Source: Maylandia zebra (lineage: Eukaryota > Chordata > Actinopteri > Cichliformes > Cichlidae). From it: a stretch of DNA of 64,000 bases. The translations under genes and the position numbers were made by a program. The notes beneath the pieces are model-generated. The model was not told where the DNA came from and did not search any database. It was given only the letters and a program-made list of their open reading frames with translations. Shown piece by piece: positions 24,205-34,889 of the stretch (position 1 is its first letter; the number at the start of each line of letters is the position of its first letter). Where the stretch lies: assembly GCF_041146795.1 (NCBI RefSeq), contig NC_135170.1, positions 32,661,533 to 32,725,532 of the forward strand, given 5' to 3'.

Positions 24205-26077
24205 TAAGTACAGAAAAAACAGTCTGTGTCTTTGAGAACAAACAAAGGGACAGAGAACTGAAATTCCAAAAAGAATTTTATTTAATTATGGTGGTTCTAG
24301 GAGGCTTATTAGGGTTTGCTACATGGGTCTGTGGCGCATTTAGCAATTAGACATGAGAGTACTTAAGGTGAGGCCAAAGAGTATAAAAGTGTGCCACTTT
24401 GTCTTTGGTCTTAGTGGCTAGTGTGTGGACCTATGTGGAAATTCTGACTGATTTCTTGAGCTATACTCTCTTTCTTGGTCAGGACCAAAGTTTTGCTAAC
24501 ATCTTTCTTGTTGCTCTCAGAAATAGCAGCGTAGCAATATTAATTTAGACTTTGTAATAATTTGTTTTGTTTCTGATTAAGACAGACAAGTTCACTTATA
24601 ACTTGTCTTTCTCTTAAATATTTACCCACCAATAAAAGCAAAAACAAATAACAAATATTTTACTTCAACAAATATATAAATCTCTTTTCCACCAAGGATG
24701 GACCCAAACTTGGATGCTGCTTTTGTTCCAGGAAATGCCATGTTCTCACTTCATTAGTGAACTGAACAAATGACAGGACAACATGATGCAGTTTCTTAGA
24801 GCAGTGTGCTGTTCAAAAGCCTGCTTGTTCCACAAAGATGGTGCTGCACGAAAGTAAAGTAATGCATCTAAGATGGCTTCAGAAATCCCAGTGGGTCAGG
24901 CAGCATTCAGAGGGAGCATTCACTTGCTCTCTCTATCTAGAGCTAGAGCTGGTGCCATTGCATTCAGTGATTTTTTTCTTTTCACTGGCATGATGTCTTC
25001 ATCTGTAAAGACAGCATCAGTCTAGCTAAAGGCAACAAAAGTTTTATCAGAGCGAGAGCTGCACTTTGGAGCTCAGAAATGGGATCATGGCAGAAGATCT
25101 GTGACTCTCTGCATTAAGGTCTGGAGACATCAGAGAAAAAGAAATCTGTCCTAGAAGCACCATTTTTTCCAGAGATGAAGAAATAAAAACCAGACTGTCT
25201 ATGTGTAAGAAAATGAGTCACAAAAGAGGACTTTATTTATTTATTGCAGTTCTAGGAGGGTTACTGGGGTTTGTTATATGGCTGTGTGGTACATTCACCG
25301 TTAGAGAACTTAAGTTGAAAGAACAGAGAAGGCCACTGGGACAGTTTGGCAGTATCCTTTGCGTGTCTTTAGACTTGGACTAGTGTCCAAAACACTAGAT
25401 CAGCAAAAACATCAGAATATACACTCTTTTCCTCATTAATGATGCCTAATGATGAAAAACTAAGGATTCTACACTTGCCATTTTATCCTTTTATAAAGAG
25501 TTAGATTTTTAGAGAAAAACAAATTAAATTTTCATCTGATCAAAGTGAAACATAAATTTGAGTTATAGGGTAATCGATCAGTAAACAGACAGGACTGCAT
25601 TAGATGGGAAAACTGAACCACAGTGTGCTCCACTGTTTTCTAAATGTATGCTATAGTGCAAACGTCATGCAGCAATACATTTTATTAATAATATTACGGA
25701 GATATAAATGATATAAATGTGACAATGAGAAGATGAATCATATCAGAATTTTTTCCCTTTTTCTTTTGTGAATTCTGTGATTAAGTTTAAAAACTGGAAT
25801 CTGCTTTTCAAAGCTTTGGTCTTAACTGATTACAGGCTGTTTACGAGCTGTGATTTTTGGGCATTAGTTTGTTTCTTTTTTTGAAATTGTATTCGCAATG
25901 TGTTTTATGCTTTACTATTTTCATTATAGCAAGTAACATTAAGTAAAATTCAAATTATTTGTACGCTGATTCTAAATTTAATAAAGATAAATCTTATACA
26001 TTTTGGAAAATTGTTTTTTTCATTAGATTAACGGAATTAAGACTGGACTTCGGTCTTCAGTACTGTTTGGAGGGCTG
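23550..26077 (+). repeat. Segmental duplication, copy B
   Basis: Counterpart of 11627-13741. Retains the interval with the ApoL last-exon pseudogene that copy A lacks, and lacks the 230-bp block present in copy A at 12663. Homology stops in both at GTTTGGAGGGCTG. Confidence 0.85.
24697..25335 (+). pseudogene. Decayed last exon of a third ApoL-like gene
   Basis: Starts with the splice-like AAG/GATGGACCCAAACTTGG equivalent to the ApoL exon 4 start. It runs through frameshifted remnants of the ApoL domain, including AAAGACAGCATCAGTCTAGC and TTTATCAGAGCGAGAGCTGC. It ends with the membrane-tail coding stretch at about 25221-25300 (FIAVLGGLLGFVIWLCG). Multiple stops, frameshifts and a large internal deletion covering the glycine-rich segment make it non-coding. 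It lies directly behind ApoL gene 2, so the cluster once had one more member. Confidence 0.85.
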
Positions 26078-26215
26078 GTGAAAATTAAATTAAAATTCCA
26101 CCTGGTATCATCTCTGTGTTTCTGTAACATAAATAACAAGCCTACATTTTCCTCACGACACCAGCAAACAGGTCGACGGAACCTCGGTGTACCTGCATTC
26201 ATCTTGCTCACCTGT

Positions 26216-26345
26216 TTAACCCCTGCTGCTGTCTGCTGCTGTCTCCCGAATCCAAACTGGAAGCTGGTTCCACAGAAGAGGGGCCTGAAAACTGAAGGCT
26301 CTCCCTCCCATTCTACTCTACTTTCGGCTCCGAACCGGCTCTTCA
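26216..26345 (-). pseudogene. L2-type LINE reverse-transcriptase C-terminal fragment
   Basis: Read on the minus strand it encodes a degraded form of the region around LFCGTSF(Q)FGF, which resembles the WNxLP segment near the end of L2-type reverse transcriptases (compare ALVAPELWNNLPIGIR in the element at 42279). It is only about 130 bp long. Confidence 0.5.
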
Positions 26346-26460
26346 GGTTGTTTTGTTGCTTTAATTAATTTATTATTAACAATAATATAAAATTATGCAC
26401 AAAATGAATTACTAATGTAAAAAAAGGGGTTTTATTTATATATGTTTATATATAAATATA

Positions 26461-26848
26461 TGCGGTGGCCCCTAGAGACAAAACACGTACAAACTCCAAA
26501 ACACATTTCTAGCATGAACTGAACTTCCAAAACAGAGCTACCTAGATCACTTAAATTACACAATTGAAAGCATGACAGCATATGTGTATTGTTTGTGTAT
26601 TTATACACAAGCACTCATATATATTCAAATAATTTAAAAAAAAAGTTGATTTACCTGTTACTACCACACACCAAATCCGGTCGTTGGTACTTGCTGGCTT
26701 GTGTAGCCACTAGGTAACAAAAGCTCAATACTGCGCCTAGCATCCTGGAGCACTTGTGTTGTGTTTTGTACGTGTTTTGAGTTTTTATGTGCTTCTGAGT
26801 TTTTACGTGTTTTGGAGTTTTTACGTGCTTTGTCTCTAGGGGCCACCG
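26461..26848. mobile_element. hAT-like MITE with 8-bp TSD
   Basis: Terminal inverted repeats CGGTGGCCCCTAGAGACAAA and TTTGTCTCTAGGGGCCACCG, bordered by TAAATATA at 26453-26460 and 26849-26856. Subterminal repeats of the form ACGT(A)(C/A)AAACTC(C)AAAACAC occur on both sides. Confidence 0.8.
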
Positions 26849-27465
26849 TAAATATACTTTTATTTATTCACTCCACAGAAAATGTAATAAATCATATAAT
26901 ACAAAAACCAACTATTCACATTTCAACTTTTAACTATTTAAATTTTCAGCTTTTTCCCTTTAAATAAATTTAAAGTGAAACAACACAAAACACTGCAAAC
27001 CACAGTGAAGCGGAAAAAAGTGCGAGAGGGTGCGAGAAAGAAAAAAAACACCCCACGGCTCGCGATAAGGAGTCGGCTCACGTCGTTCACGTCAAAGATC
27101 CGGTTCTAAGAGCCATTTTGCTGTGATATAATGAGTGGTCACGGTCACATAGCTTTCTGTTGACCTGGAGGTCCACCCATTTGTAGTTGGGCCCCAGTAG
27201 CTTTTGTAGTAGCTTTTGTAATAGCTTTAGCCCGGTCGGATTGGGCAGCGAAGGGCTGCTTAAATGCCGCAAACTCCTCTGCTCCTCCACTTGGACCGCC
27301 AGCGCTGGCCATAACTATCGCTTGACAGACTGACTATGCGCACCATACACATGCTTTTTTTCCTTCTTTTTCGAATCTTCGGATCACGTGCGTGCCGATC
27401 CGTGGAGTGGGATCGGTTCGGGTTACGGATAAACCGTGATCCGTTGCACCACTATTTATATGATT
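26849..27465. other. Unassigned region with probable MITE remnants
   Basis: Includes GATCCGTGGAGTGGGATCGG and a GTGATCCGTTGCACCACT end of the kind found in fish MITEs. The boundaries could not be established. No gene supported. Confidence 0.35.
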
Positions 27466-27763
27466 CAGTGAAATAATTTACTCCAAATCCTCCTTGGCCA
27501 TGCCTCTGCTTAAAATTGATCTGAAATGGTAAAACACTTACTCCCATTCTTTAAACCAAATTCTCAGTGTCCTGAGCTTTTTAATAAATCACTCTTTTTG
27601 CAAAACATTGAACAGCTTTTGCTAAATTTGACACAATTTAGTAACTCAGTAACTCAGTGTAAATCATTAAAACCACTGTGACTCATTAAAGGACATGTGC
27701 ACAGTGACAGCCAGGTTGAGTCAAAGGTTGAAACCAACAAAGCATAGAAACAATCTGAAAATA

Positions 27764-28035
27764 CAGTGGCTTGCAAAAGCATTCGGCCCCCTTGAACTTT
27801 TCCACATTTTGTCACATTACAGCCACAAACATGAATCAGTTTTATTGGAATTCCACGTGAAAGACCAACACAAAGTGGTGTACACGTGAGAAGTGGAAGG
27901 AAAATCATACATGATTCAAAACATTTTTTACAAATAAATAACTGAAGAGTGGTGTGTGCGTAATTATTCAGCCCCCTGAGTCAATACTTTGTAGAACCAC
28001 CTTTTGCTGCAATTAGAGCTGCCAGTCTTTTAGGG
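27764..28035 (+). mobile_element. Truncated Tc1/mariner-like end
   Basis: Starts after TA with CAGTGGCTTGCAAAAGCATT, then ATTCGGCCCCCTTGAACTTT and ACTTTGTAGAACCACCTTTT. This is a terminal region of a Tc1-like fish transposon. It breaks off where the hAT MITE begins, and no transposase frame follows. Confidence 0.7.
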
Positions 28036-28355
28036 CAGCGGTCCCCAACCTTTTTTGCGCCACGGACCGGTTTATGCCCGACAATATTTTCATGGACTGG
28101 CCTTTAAGGTGTCGCGGATAAATACAACAAAATAAAACTAGTACCGGTACCGAAAAAAAGAAGATTTATTCATAACACACTTGAAAAGACCCAGGAAAAC
28201 AGAGTTAACGATAAAAACGATAACAAAATAACGCTGAAAACCGATAAAAACCCTGAAAACCATACATTTCACACCTGAGCCTCAACTCTCGCGGCCCGGT
28301 ACCAAACGACTCACGGACCGGTACCGGTCCGAGGCCTGGGGGTTGGTGACCGCTG
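28036..28355. mobile_element. Non-autonomous hAT MITE (CAGCGGTCCCCAACC ends)
   Basis: Inverted ends CAGCGGTCCCCAACC and GGTTGGTGACCGCTG, with subterminal CGGACCGGT/ACCGGTCCG repeats. The flanking 8-mers are not identical, so the TSD has decayed or the flank was rearranged. Nearly identical copy at 31002-31299. Confidence 0.8.
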
Positions 28356-28382
28356 CTTTAGACAGTGCACCTGAAGATCAGG

Positions 28383-28701
28383 AAGGCCAAGGGACTCAGC
28401 GTCTCTGTTGTGTAAACACGCCAGGGATTGGGGTAATGTGGGTGACTGTGTAGTGTAGTTGGTGTAATAGTTTTCTATTCCAAACAAACTCACTGCCTTG
28501 CTGTGGTCCTGCAGTGTATCCAGTAATGGTGACATGGGATAGGACAACGGCGGTAGGTCATCTGGGTTTCCACTCCACTTCCTTATTTCATACGGGTCCA
28601 CATTACCGATGCACACAATTTTTTCAAAGTACCGTCTCTTGGCGTCTGGGCGCCACAATGCACTGCGGCGTGACGTCAACTCCAAAGCCCTATTCCTCTC
28701 C
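28383..28701 (-). pseudogene. Fragment of a fish multicopy gene (possibly SWIM/YqaJ type), split by an L1 insertion
   Basis: The minus strand is open and encodes ERNRALELTSRRSALWRPDA and KRRYFEKIVCIGNVDPYEI. I associate these motifs with a repeated teleost protein family that carries SWIM-type zinc finger and YqaJ-like nuclease domains. That attribution is from memory and moderate at best. The frame continues across the L1 insertion point into 30245 onward. No full domain is present, so this is a fragment. Confidence 0.4.
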
Positions 28702-28715
28702 AACATCAACTGAAC

Positions 28716-30230
28716 TATCAAAGGCTGAAGGTATCTCCCGTCTAACCTATGCTGCCCAGTCACAACCTGTAAGTCAATTAACAAATTATTATACAATTTT
28801 TTATGGAAAAATAAAACTCACTACTTGCGTAAATCAGTAGCTTTAAATTCATATGATAAAGGAGGTATAATTTTTTTTGATTTCGGTGCTCTTAACAACA
28901 CCTTTAAAATAAACTGGATTAAAAAGTATTTAAAAAAATCCCACTTCTATCTGGAACTTTATCTCACATCATGTGTTCTCTAATTTAGGCGGCCTTAACT
29001 TCCTACTGCTCTGCAATTATAGTATTCCAAAAATACCACTGAAACTTTCTCACTTTCATCAACAAATTCTTTTGGCATGGGTGCTGATTTACAAACACAA
29101 TTTCTCTCCACAAAACTGTTTTATTTGGAATAACTGCAATATTATTAATAAAAATAAAACTCTTTTTTAAATAACTGGTTTAATAATGGAATAATCTTGG
29201 TTAGTCAGTTATTTAGAGAAGATGGACTCTTATATAATTACTCTGAGTTCCTCAGGAGATACAATGTACCGATAACGCCTAAAGAATTCTCAATAGTGTT
29301 CGATGCCATTCCATCTGGTCTGTCCATGTTACACAGATGCTCCCACAGTGCTCCACTACAGGTTACTCCCCCGGATGTGTTACATTCTTCTCTTGGCAAT
29401 GTTTGCTTTTCCTCTCATAAGTCTATAAATACCAAAATAAGATCTCTCTTTCAGGATGCAATGGTCTCTGTTCCATCAACCATATTTTATTGGGCCAATT
29501 TTGTAACAGATATTGAATGGAAAAAAGTTTGGACTTTACCACAAAGGTTTTTCTTAACAAACAAAATTAAAGAGATTTCCTTTAAGTTGATTCATAGGTT
29601 TTACCCTACCAAACAATATTTGTCCAAAATTTATGGCTGAAATAAATGTAAATTGTACCTTCTGTCAAGAGCAACCTGAAACAGTTTCTCATCTGTTTCG
29701 GTCATGTAAATTTACATGTAAATTCTGGAAGGATTTCCACAAGTTTATTACTGACTTTGTTCTCCCTAATCTTCAACTATACTATAAGGATGTTATCTTT
29801 GGCTATTATAATTTTAAAGACAAGGACAATGATGCTTTCTTCTTTATAAATTTGGTTTTATTTTTGGCAAAATTTCATATACACAAAAGCAAAGTCCTCG
29901 GCAGAAAGCCTGAACTTCTTGTATTAAAAATGGAACTTGCACAATATATAAGGACAATCTCCTCATCAAAAAACACTAAGGCTCTCAAGACTGTTAACAT
30001 CTATAACCGACTGAAAGTGCTAACTTGATTTTGGCTCTTGCAAACTTTTGTTTATTTATGTTCCCCTTAATTTATTTTATTTTTTGTACTCACTTTTGTC
30101 TCACTGTCCTTTTCCCTCTCTCTGTTCCTCATTGTACTACCACAATGTCATCTTTTATGTGATTCCTGTTTTACTTGACTGTATGTCTAAAATGTGATAA
30201 ATAAAGTTAAGAAAAAAGAAAGAAAAAAAA
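28716..30230 (+). mobile_element. 5'-truncated L1-Tx1 LINE with 14-bp TSD
   Basis: Flanked by the perfect duplication AACATCAACTGAAC (28702-28715 and 30231-30244), and ends in ATAAATAAAG plus an A-rich tail. Two adjacent open frames (about 29197-29640 and 29633-30028) encode the C-terminal part of an L1/Tx1 pol protein. They contain FKLIHRFYPTKQYL, a C-x2-C...H...C segment (CTFCQEQPETVSHLFRSC), and INLVLFLAKFHIHKSK. They are separated by a stop/frameshift near 29636. The reverse transcriptase core and endonuclease are missing, so the copy was dead on arrival. Confidence 0.88.
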
Positions 30231-30729
30231 AACATCAACTGAACACATCGCGCCACAAAACACAGCAACACACTTCCTCCACACTGGGTGTGAGTGAAGC
30301 CCTCTAGTGGGCTACTTAATAAACACTCATAATTGCAATTATCATAGTCACATTAGGAGCAATGTTAGACTGTTTTTTAGTGCTAAGTGTAATTTACATT
30401 AAATAGCAATTAATATGAATTACTGAAATAATTTACTCCAAATCCTCCTTAGCCACAGTTGATCTGAAATGTTAAAACACTTCCCATTCTCTGAACCACA
30501 TTCTCAGTGTCCTAAGCTTTTTTAATAAATCACTCTTTTTGCAAAACATTGAACAGTTTTAATCATGTCTGTGAAGGTTCTCAGTCATCCATGTTAAACA
30601 CAATTTACAATTTAGTAACTCAGTGTAAATCATTAAAACCACTGTGACTCATTAAAGGACATGTGCACAGTGACAGCCAGGTTGAGTCAAAGGTTGAAAC
30701 CAACAAAGCATAGAAACAATCTGAAAATA

Positions 30730-31001
30730 CAGTGGCTTGCAAAAGCATTCGGCCCCCTTGAACTTTTCCACATTTTGTCACATTACAGCCACAAACATGA
30801 ATCAGTTTTATTGGAAGTCCACGTGAAAGACCAACACAAAGTGGTGTACACGTGAGAAGTGGAAGGAAAATCATACATGATTCAAAACATTTTTTACAAA
30901 TAAATAACTGAAGAGTGGTGTGTGCGTAATTATTCAGCCCCCTGAGTCAATACTTTGTAGAACCACCTTTTGCTGCAATTAGAGCTGCCAGTCTTTTAGG
31001 G
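30730..31001 (+). mobile_element. Truncated Tc1/mariner-like end, copy 2
   Basis: Same as 27764-28035, within the duplicated block. Confidence 0.7.
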
Positions 31002-31299
31002 CAGCGGTCCCCAACCTTTTTTGCGCCACGGACCGGTTTATGCCCGACAATATTTTCATGGACTGGCCTTTAAGGTGTCGCGGATAAATACAACAAAATA
31101 AAACTAGTACCGGTACCGAAAAAAAGAAGATTTATTCATAACACACTTGAAAAGACCCAGGAAAACAGAGTTAACGATAAAAACGATAACAAAATAACGC
31201 TGAAAACCGATAAAAACCCTGAAAACCATACATTTCACACCTGAGCCTCAACTCTCGCGGCCCGGTACCGGTCCGAGGCCTGGGGGTTGGGGACCGCTG
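31002..31299. mobile_element. Non-autonomous hAT MITE, copy 2
   Basis: CAGCGGTCCCCAACC ... GGTTGGGGACCGCTG; its inverted ends are perfect here. Same nested position as in copy 1. Confidence 0.8.
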
Positions 31300-31326
31300 C
31301 TTTAGACAGTGCACCTGAAGATCAGG

Positions 31327-32194
31327 GTCTGAGTGGAGCCCTCTAGTGGGCCACCACACAATTAACCTGACAAATGTCACAGATTAAATATTAACTGTTT
31401 ATTTCCTGGTTTGTTATCTACTACACATCTGTTTAACCGTCACCAGTTAATCTGTGACACCAGTTAATCTGGAACACCAGCACATGAGTTTGCACTCTTC
31501 CGTGAGAGTAATATTCCAGCGTGCAAAGTAAAGACAGCAGACAGTGTGAGGAGAGGTTCTGGTTCGGTTGTTTTGGAAAATCACTCAAGATAAGGTAAGG
31601 TTCGTTCATTTAAATTCGATTCTAAGCTTGATAAAAGTCTGATAAAACCAATGCCTGCAATTACTGTCATGAAAGGTCCCTGGAAGGCAGAATTTCCAAG
31701 GTTGCAGGCCAAAACCGCAAGAATTACATCTTATATTAAACCGGCTGCAGCCTCTGCACCTGTTACATGAGTTACATGTGCAAAATGCCTGATGATGTTT
31801 TGTTAATTCCTGCTGTTTGGGATGCTATAGTCCTCTTATTAGGGATGTTTTTGTTTTCTTCAATGTGGAGCAGTGGCTTTACTCTGAGCCCTTCCTGGAT
31901 GGCTGAACTCCTCACCCTATGTCTAAGGGAAAAAGCTCATTTATGCTGTTTGAGTCAGTATTCTCATTCTTTTGGTCACTACCCAAAGCTTGTGGCTATA
32001 GGTGAGGGTAGGAATGTTGATCGGTTGGTAAATTTATCTTCACCACAGCTGACCAGTACAGTGTCTGTATCCCTGCAGCCCCAGCACCAATCCGTCTGTT
32101 GATCTCCCACTCATTTTCTCCACTCACTTGTGAACAAGACCTCGATATACCTAAACCACTGCAACATCTGCAATATATAGAAACAGAACCATGA
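31327..32194. other. Unassigned spacer; possible 5' non-coding exon near 31594
   Basis: No coding gene recognised. A CTCAAGATAAG/GTAAGG sequence ending at 31594 would serve as a splice donor, and the preceding 100 bases look non-repetitive. It could be a 5' untranslated exon of the sulfotransferase remnant 3 kb downstream, but nothing confirms this. Confidence 0.25.
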
Positions 32195-32202
32195 GCTATG
32201 TG

Positions 32203-32797
32203 CAGTGGTGGTCCTAGCCTGTTTGGCGCCCTGGGCGAACACCCCCCCCCCCCCCTCCTCCTACACACACACACACACAAAACCTATTAAGGATTGTAAC
32301 ATAAAACTGGTGTATACACACACACACACACACACACACATGAAGGGAGAGAGAGTATGCATAGTATGCAAACGGCTATCAAACAGCCATCATAATTCGT
32401 CATACAATGAGAACAGGACAAATCAACAATTGACAATGACTAATTAATATTAAAATCTGTAACATAATGTATTGTTTAGAGTTTAGTCTGTTACTGTTGC
32501 TATTTTTACCATTTCTTCTTGGAGCAACTGTAACCCACATAATAGATGCTGCCCTCTCCTCTCTGCGCCGCAATCAGCAGGCGCACCTCGCAAACGAAGG
32601 GCGCCCTTACTCCCAGCAAATGGGCGATAGAAAACCGATCGGTGCTTATGCCATTCCCAATATGCGCTGGCATGACGTCGGGGCAGCATGAGTACGAGTA
32701 TTTTATTTTATTTTTTGCCGATGCCTGTGATGCCGCCCCCCACCACGATGCCACCTCGGGCAACAGCCCGTGTCGCCCGTATCTAAAACCGCTACTG
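32203..32797. mobile_element. Non-autonomous hAT element with 8-bp TSD GCTATGTG
   Basis: Ends CAGTGGTGGTCCTAGCC and TCTAAAACCGCTACTG with perfect TSD GCTATGTG (32195-32202, 32798-32805). It contains a poly(C) run, (CA)n tracts at about 32263-32280 and 32317-32340, and GC-rich central DNA. No transposase. Confidence 0.88.
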
Positions 32798-32805
32798 GCT
32801 ATGTG

Positions 32806-33768
32806 TGTTGTGCATCTGCTAGGGCAGATCTCTACCGAAAAAAAAAAGCAGAGTGCATGCCATTAACAAAATACCGCAGCAATTTCTTTCACACTGAACG
32901 AGTCAGATATCAAACAGACCAAAAGAGGGCAATTTGGTCTTACAGGTTAGGAAACCTATTAGCTGAGAGCAGCACATATTTTCCCCATAAAACTATGAAA
33001 ATAATCAGTGACAAAACGCAGCTGTGGCAGAGTCAAACAGCCACCGGAACAAGTCTGACTTATTGCCAGTTGTTACCTCCCCCCTCACCACCATGGTGGG
33101 GGCAACACCAGACAACCTAAGCTAATGAACGAGAGGGACAACAGCGAGGTTAATAGTCAGACAGGATTTATTCATCATTTACCATGCCTTGACAATAAAA
33201 TACTTGACAAAAGAAAAAATGCGGGGGCGGAGGACCAGGCGGTTGAGCCAAATCAAAGAAATTCACAAAATGAAAAGAGGCCAACACTCTCCCTAAAGTC
33301 TAAATAGAACAATAAACAAAACAAAAGGCCTGCCTAGCTGCTTGACAAAAAGGTCTGCCGCCCCATGCCAATAGACACGTGCCATTTTACTTTGAATTGG
33401 CCAATAGGTGGAGGCCTGACACCTGAAAGATAAGAGCTACAGAAAAACAACAGGGCTGCGTATCATGGCATGTAACACAGTGAAGCTCTTGCAATGGTTG
33501 CATAAGGATCGAATAAGGACCGAATGGCTCGTATGACAGCTCACATTCAAATTAAAATACATACACAGTACAACATGAAGTGAAATGTTTATTGCTGTGC
33601 AATTCCGGATCACTAAAAATACAAAAATAAAGTAAAATTCAAAATTAAGTATAAAATTAAAATGTAGAAAATGCAAAATTAAAAGGGTGTATGAATCAGT
33701 GGTGTGCAAATTGATAATAAACAGTCAAAAACAGTTTTTGAGGTATATTATTGCTCTTCGTCTGGTTC
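32806..33768. other. Unassigned spacer
   Basis: No recognisable gene or clearly bounded element. The open frames on + lack conserved motifs. Confidence 0.4.
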
Positions 33769-33776
33769 CTCACCCA

Positions 33777-34535
33777 CAGTGTTGGGAAGGTTACTTTTAA
33801 AATGTATTCCACTACAGATTACAGAATACATGCCCCAAAATGTATTTTGTAAGGTATTCTGTTGTTACTCAATGAGAGTAACATATTCTGAATACTTTGG
33901 ATTACTTAATATATCGTTATGTTTTTTACAACTACACTGAACTATTGCTATGTGATTTTTTTTTTTTTACTTTTACTGAAGGCCACTTACCATATCAATA
34001 CTAACTAGATTTTTTTCAAAATCTTAATATAAAATGAGTAACAGTATGGTGGACACATTAGGCAAGGCTGCACTTTTTGCAGTGATCTCGTATAGAAACT
34101 ATTTCTGTATCAGTAATATGTTTTCTTTTTCTCTGTTGATAATCATGTGGAACTGCACATGATTATTTGCAGCTAGCAGGTTGCTTTCCATCAAGTCTAT
34201 GCAGTCTATGAACTAACGCCAGCTAACGCCAGCTAACAATGTTAGCTTGGTGGCGAGTAGCATTCAGTAATTGTAATAAAAATCACACATCAATAATACA
34301 TTGAAGATATTGAGGTTTCGCCCATCCCTTTCTTTTTATGAAGTGGTGTTTTAATTTCCAAGTAAGAAAACCATTCATGCCCGTTCACTGCTGGCCCTGT
34401 TATTCTGGCTCTGGGTCCATTGTGTAACTGACGCCACCAACATTAACAGGATGCTTACATTAGAGCCTCTGATTGCACGTTTTGTCTGGGTTTCCAGCAA
34501 TCAAAATCAGAGTATTCCCTTACTCCCCAACACTG
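33777..34535. mobile_element. Non-autonomous hAT element, copy 3
   Basis: CAGTGTTGGGAAGGTTACTT ... CTTACTCCCCAACACTG with perfect 8-bp TSD CTCACCCA (33769-33776, 34536-34543). Same family as 15730 and 21784. It ends about 80 bases before the first sulfotransferase coding exon. Confidence 0.92.
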
Positions 34536-34619
34536 CTCACCCAGCATCAACAAACACCATGTGACTCACAGATTTTTCGTTCCTGTGTATATTTTTTATC
34601 TGTCTTATGTAGAACCAGT

Positions 34620-34755
34620 ATGGAGCAGATCAGAGACCGTGTTTTCAAGCATAAAAACTACAATTTTGTGGTCAGTCTTACAACTCCAGAGTACTCTCTT
34701 GAGAGTTTTGAAATAAAAGACAGTGATGTCTTCCTTGTCACTTATCCAAAATCAG
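34620..34755 (+). pseudogene. Cytosolic sulfotransferase, first coding exon
   Basis: After a TTATGTAG acceptor, the ATG at 34620 opens 45 residues ending DSDVFLVTYPKSG. This contains the conserved YPKSG loop (start of the PAPS 5'-phosphosulfate-binding motif) at the position where vertebrate SULT genes have an exon boundary. The donor GTTGGT is weak. The next expected exon (beginning T-x-W-x-x and forming the substrate side) is not found before 48722. The wording resembles fish amine or 6B1-type sulfotransferases. The enzyme family transfers sulfonate from PAPS to small acceptors in the cytosol. Confidence 0.85.
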
Positions 34756-34889
34756 GTTGGTGAAAAATTTCATACATTATTTATATTTGCTGTTTTGTGC
34801 TGGCCAGACTGATCCACTGATCACCTCTAATGTCTTTCCCCACATCAGGCACTGTATGTTTTATTTTAAATAATTCTGTGTTTTTCCAT

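Larger units (their letters stand above)
27466..28382 (+). repeat. Duplicated Tc1+hAT block, copy 1
   Basis: About 0.9 kb repeated at 30421-31326. Both start near AATAATTTACTCCAAATCCTCC and end at CACCTGAAGATCAGG. Both contain the same hAT MITE nested at the same position in the same truncated Tc1-like end, so the block was duplicated as a unit. Confidence 0.88.
30421..31326 (+). repeat. Duplicated Tc1+hAT block, copy 2
   Basis: Second copy of 27466-28382. It has a few small indels, including loss of about 20 bp near the right end of the hAT MITE and a short replacement near 30560-30600. Confidence 0.88.

Noticed and set aside
28036..28363. A clean 8-bp TSD for the CAGCGGTCCCC hAT MITE
   Set aside because: Flanks TTTTAGGG and CTTTAGAC are not identical, and the Tc1 sequence does not resume afterwards, so no duplication is claimed.
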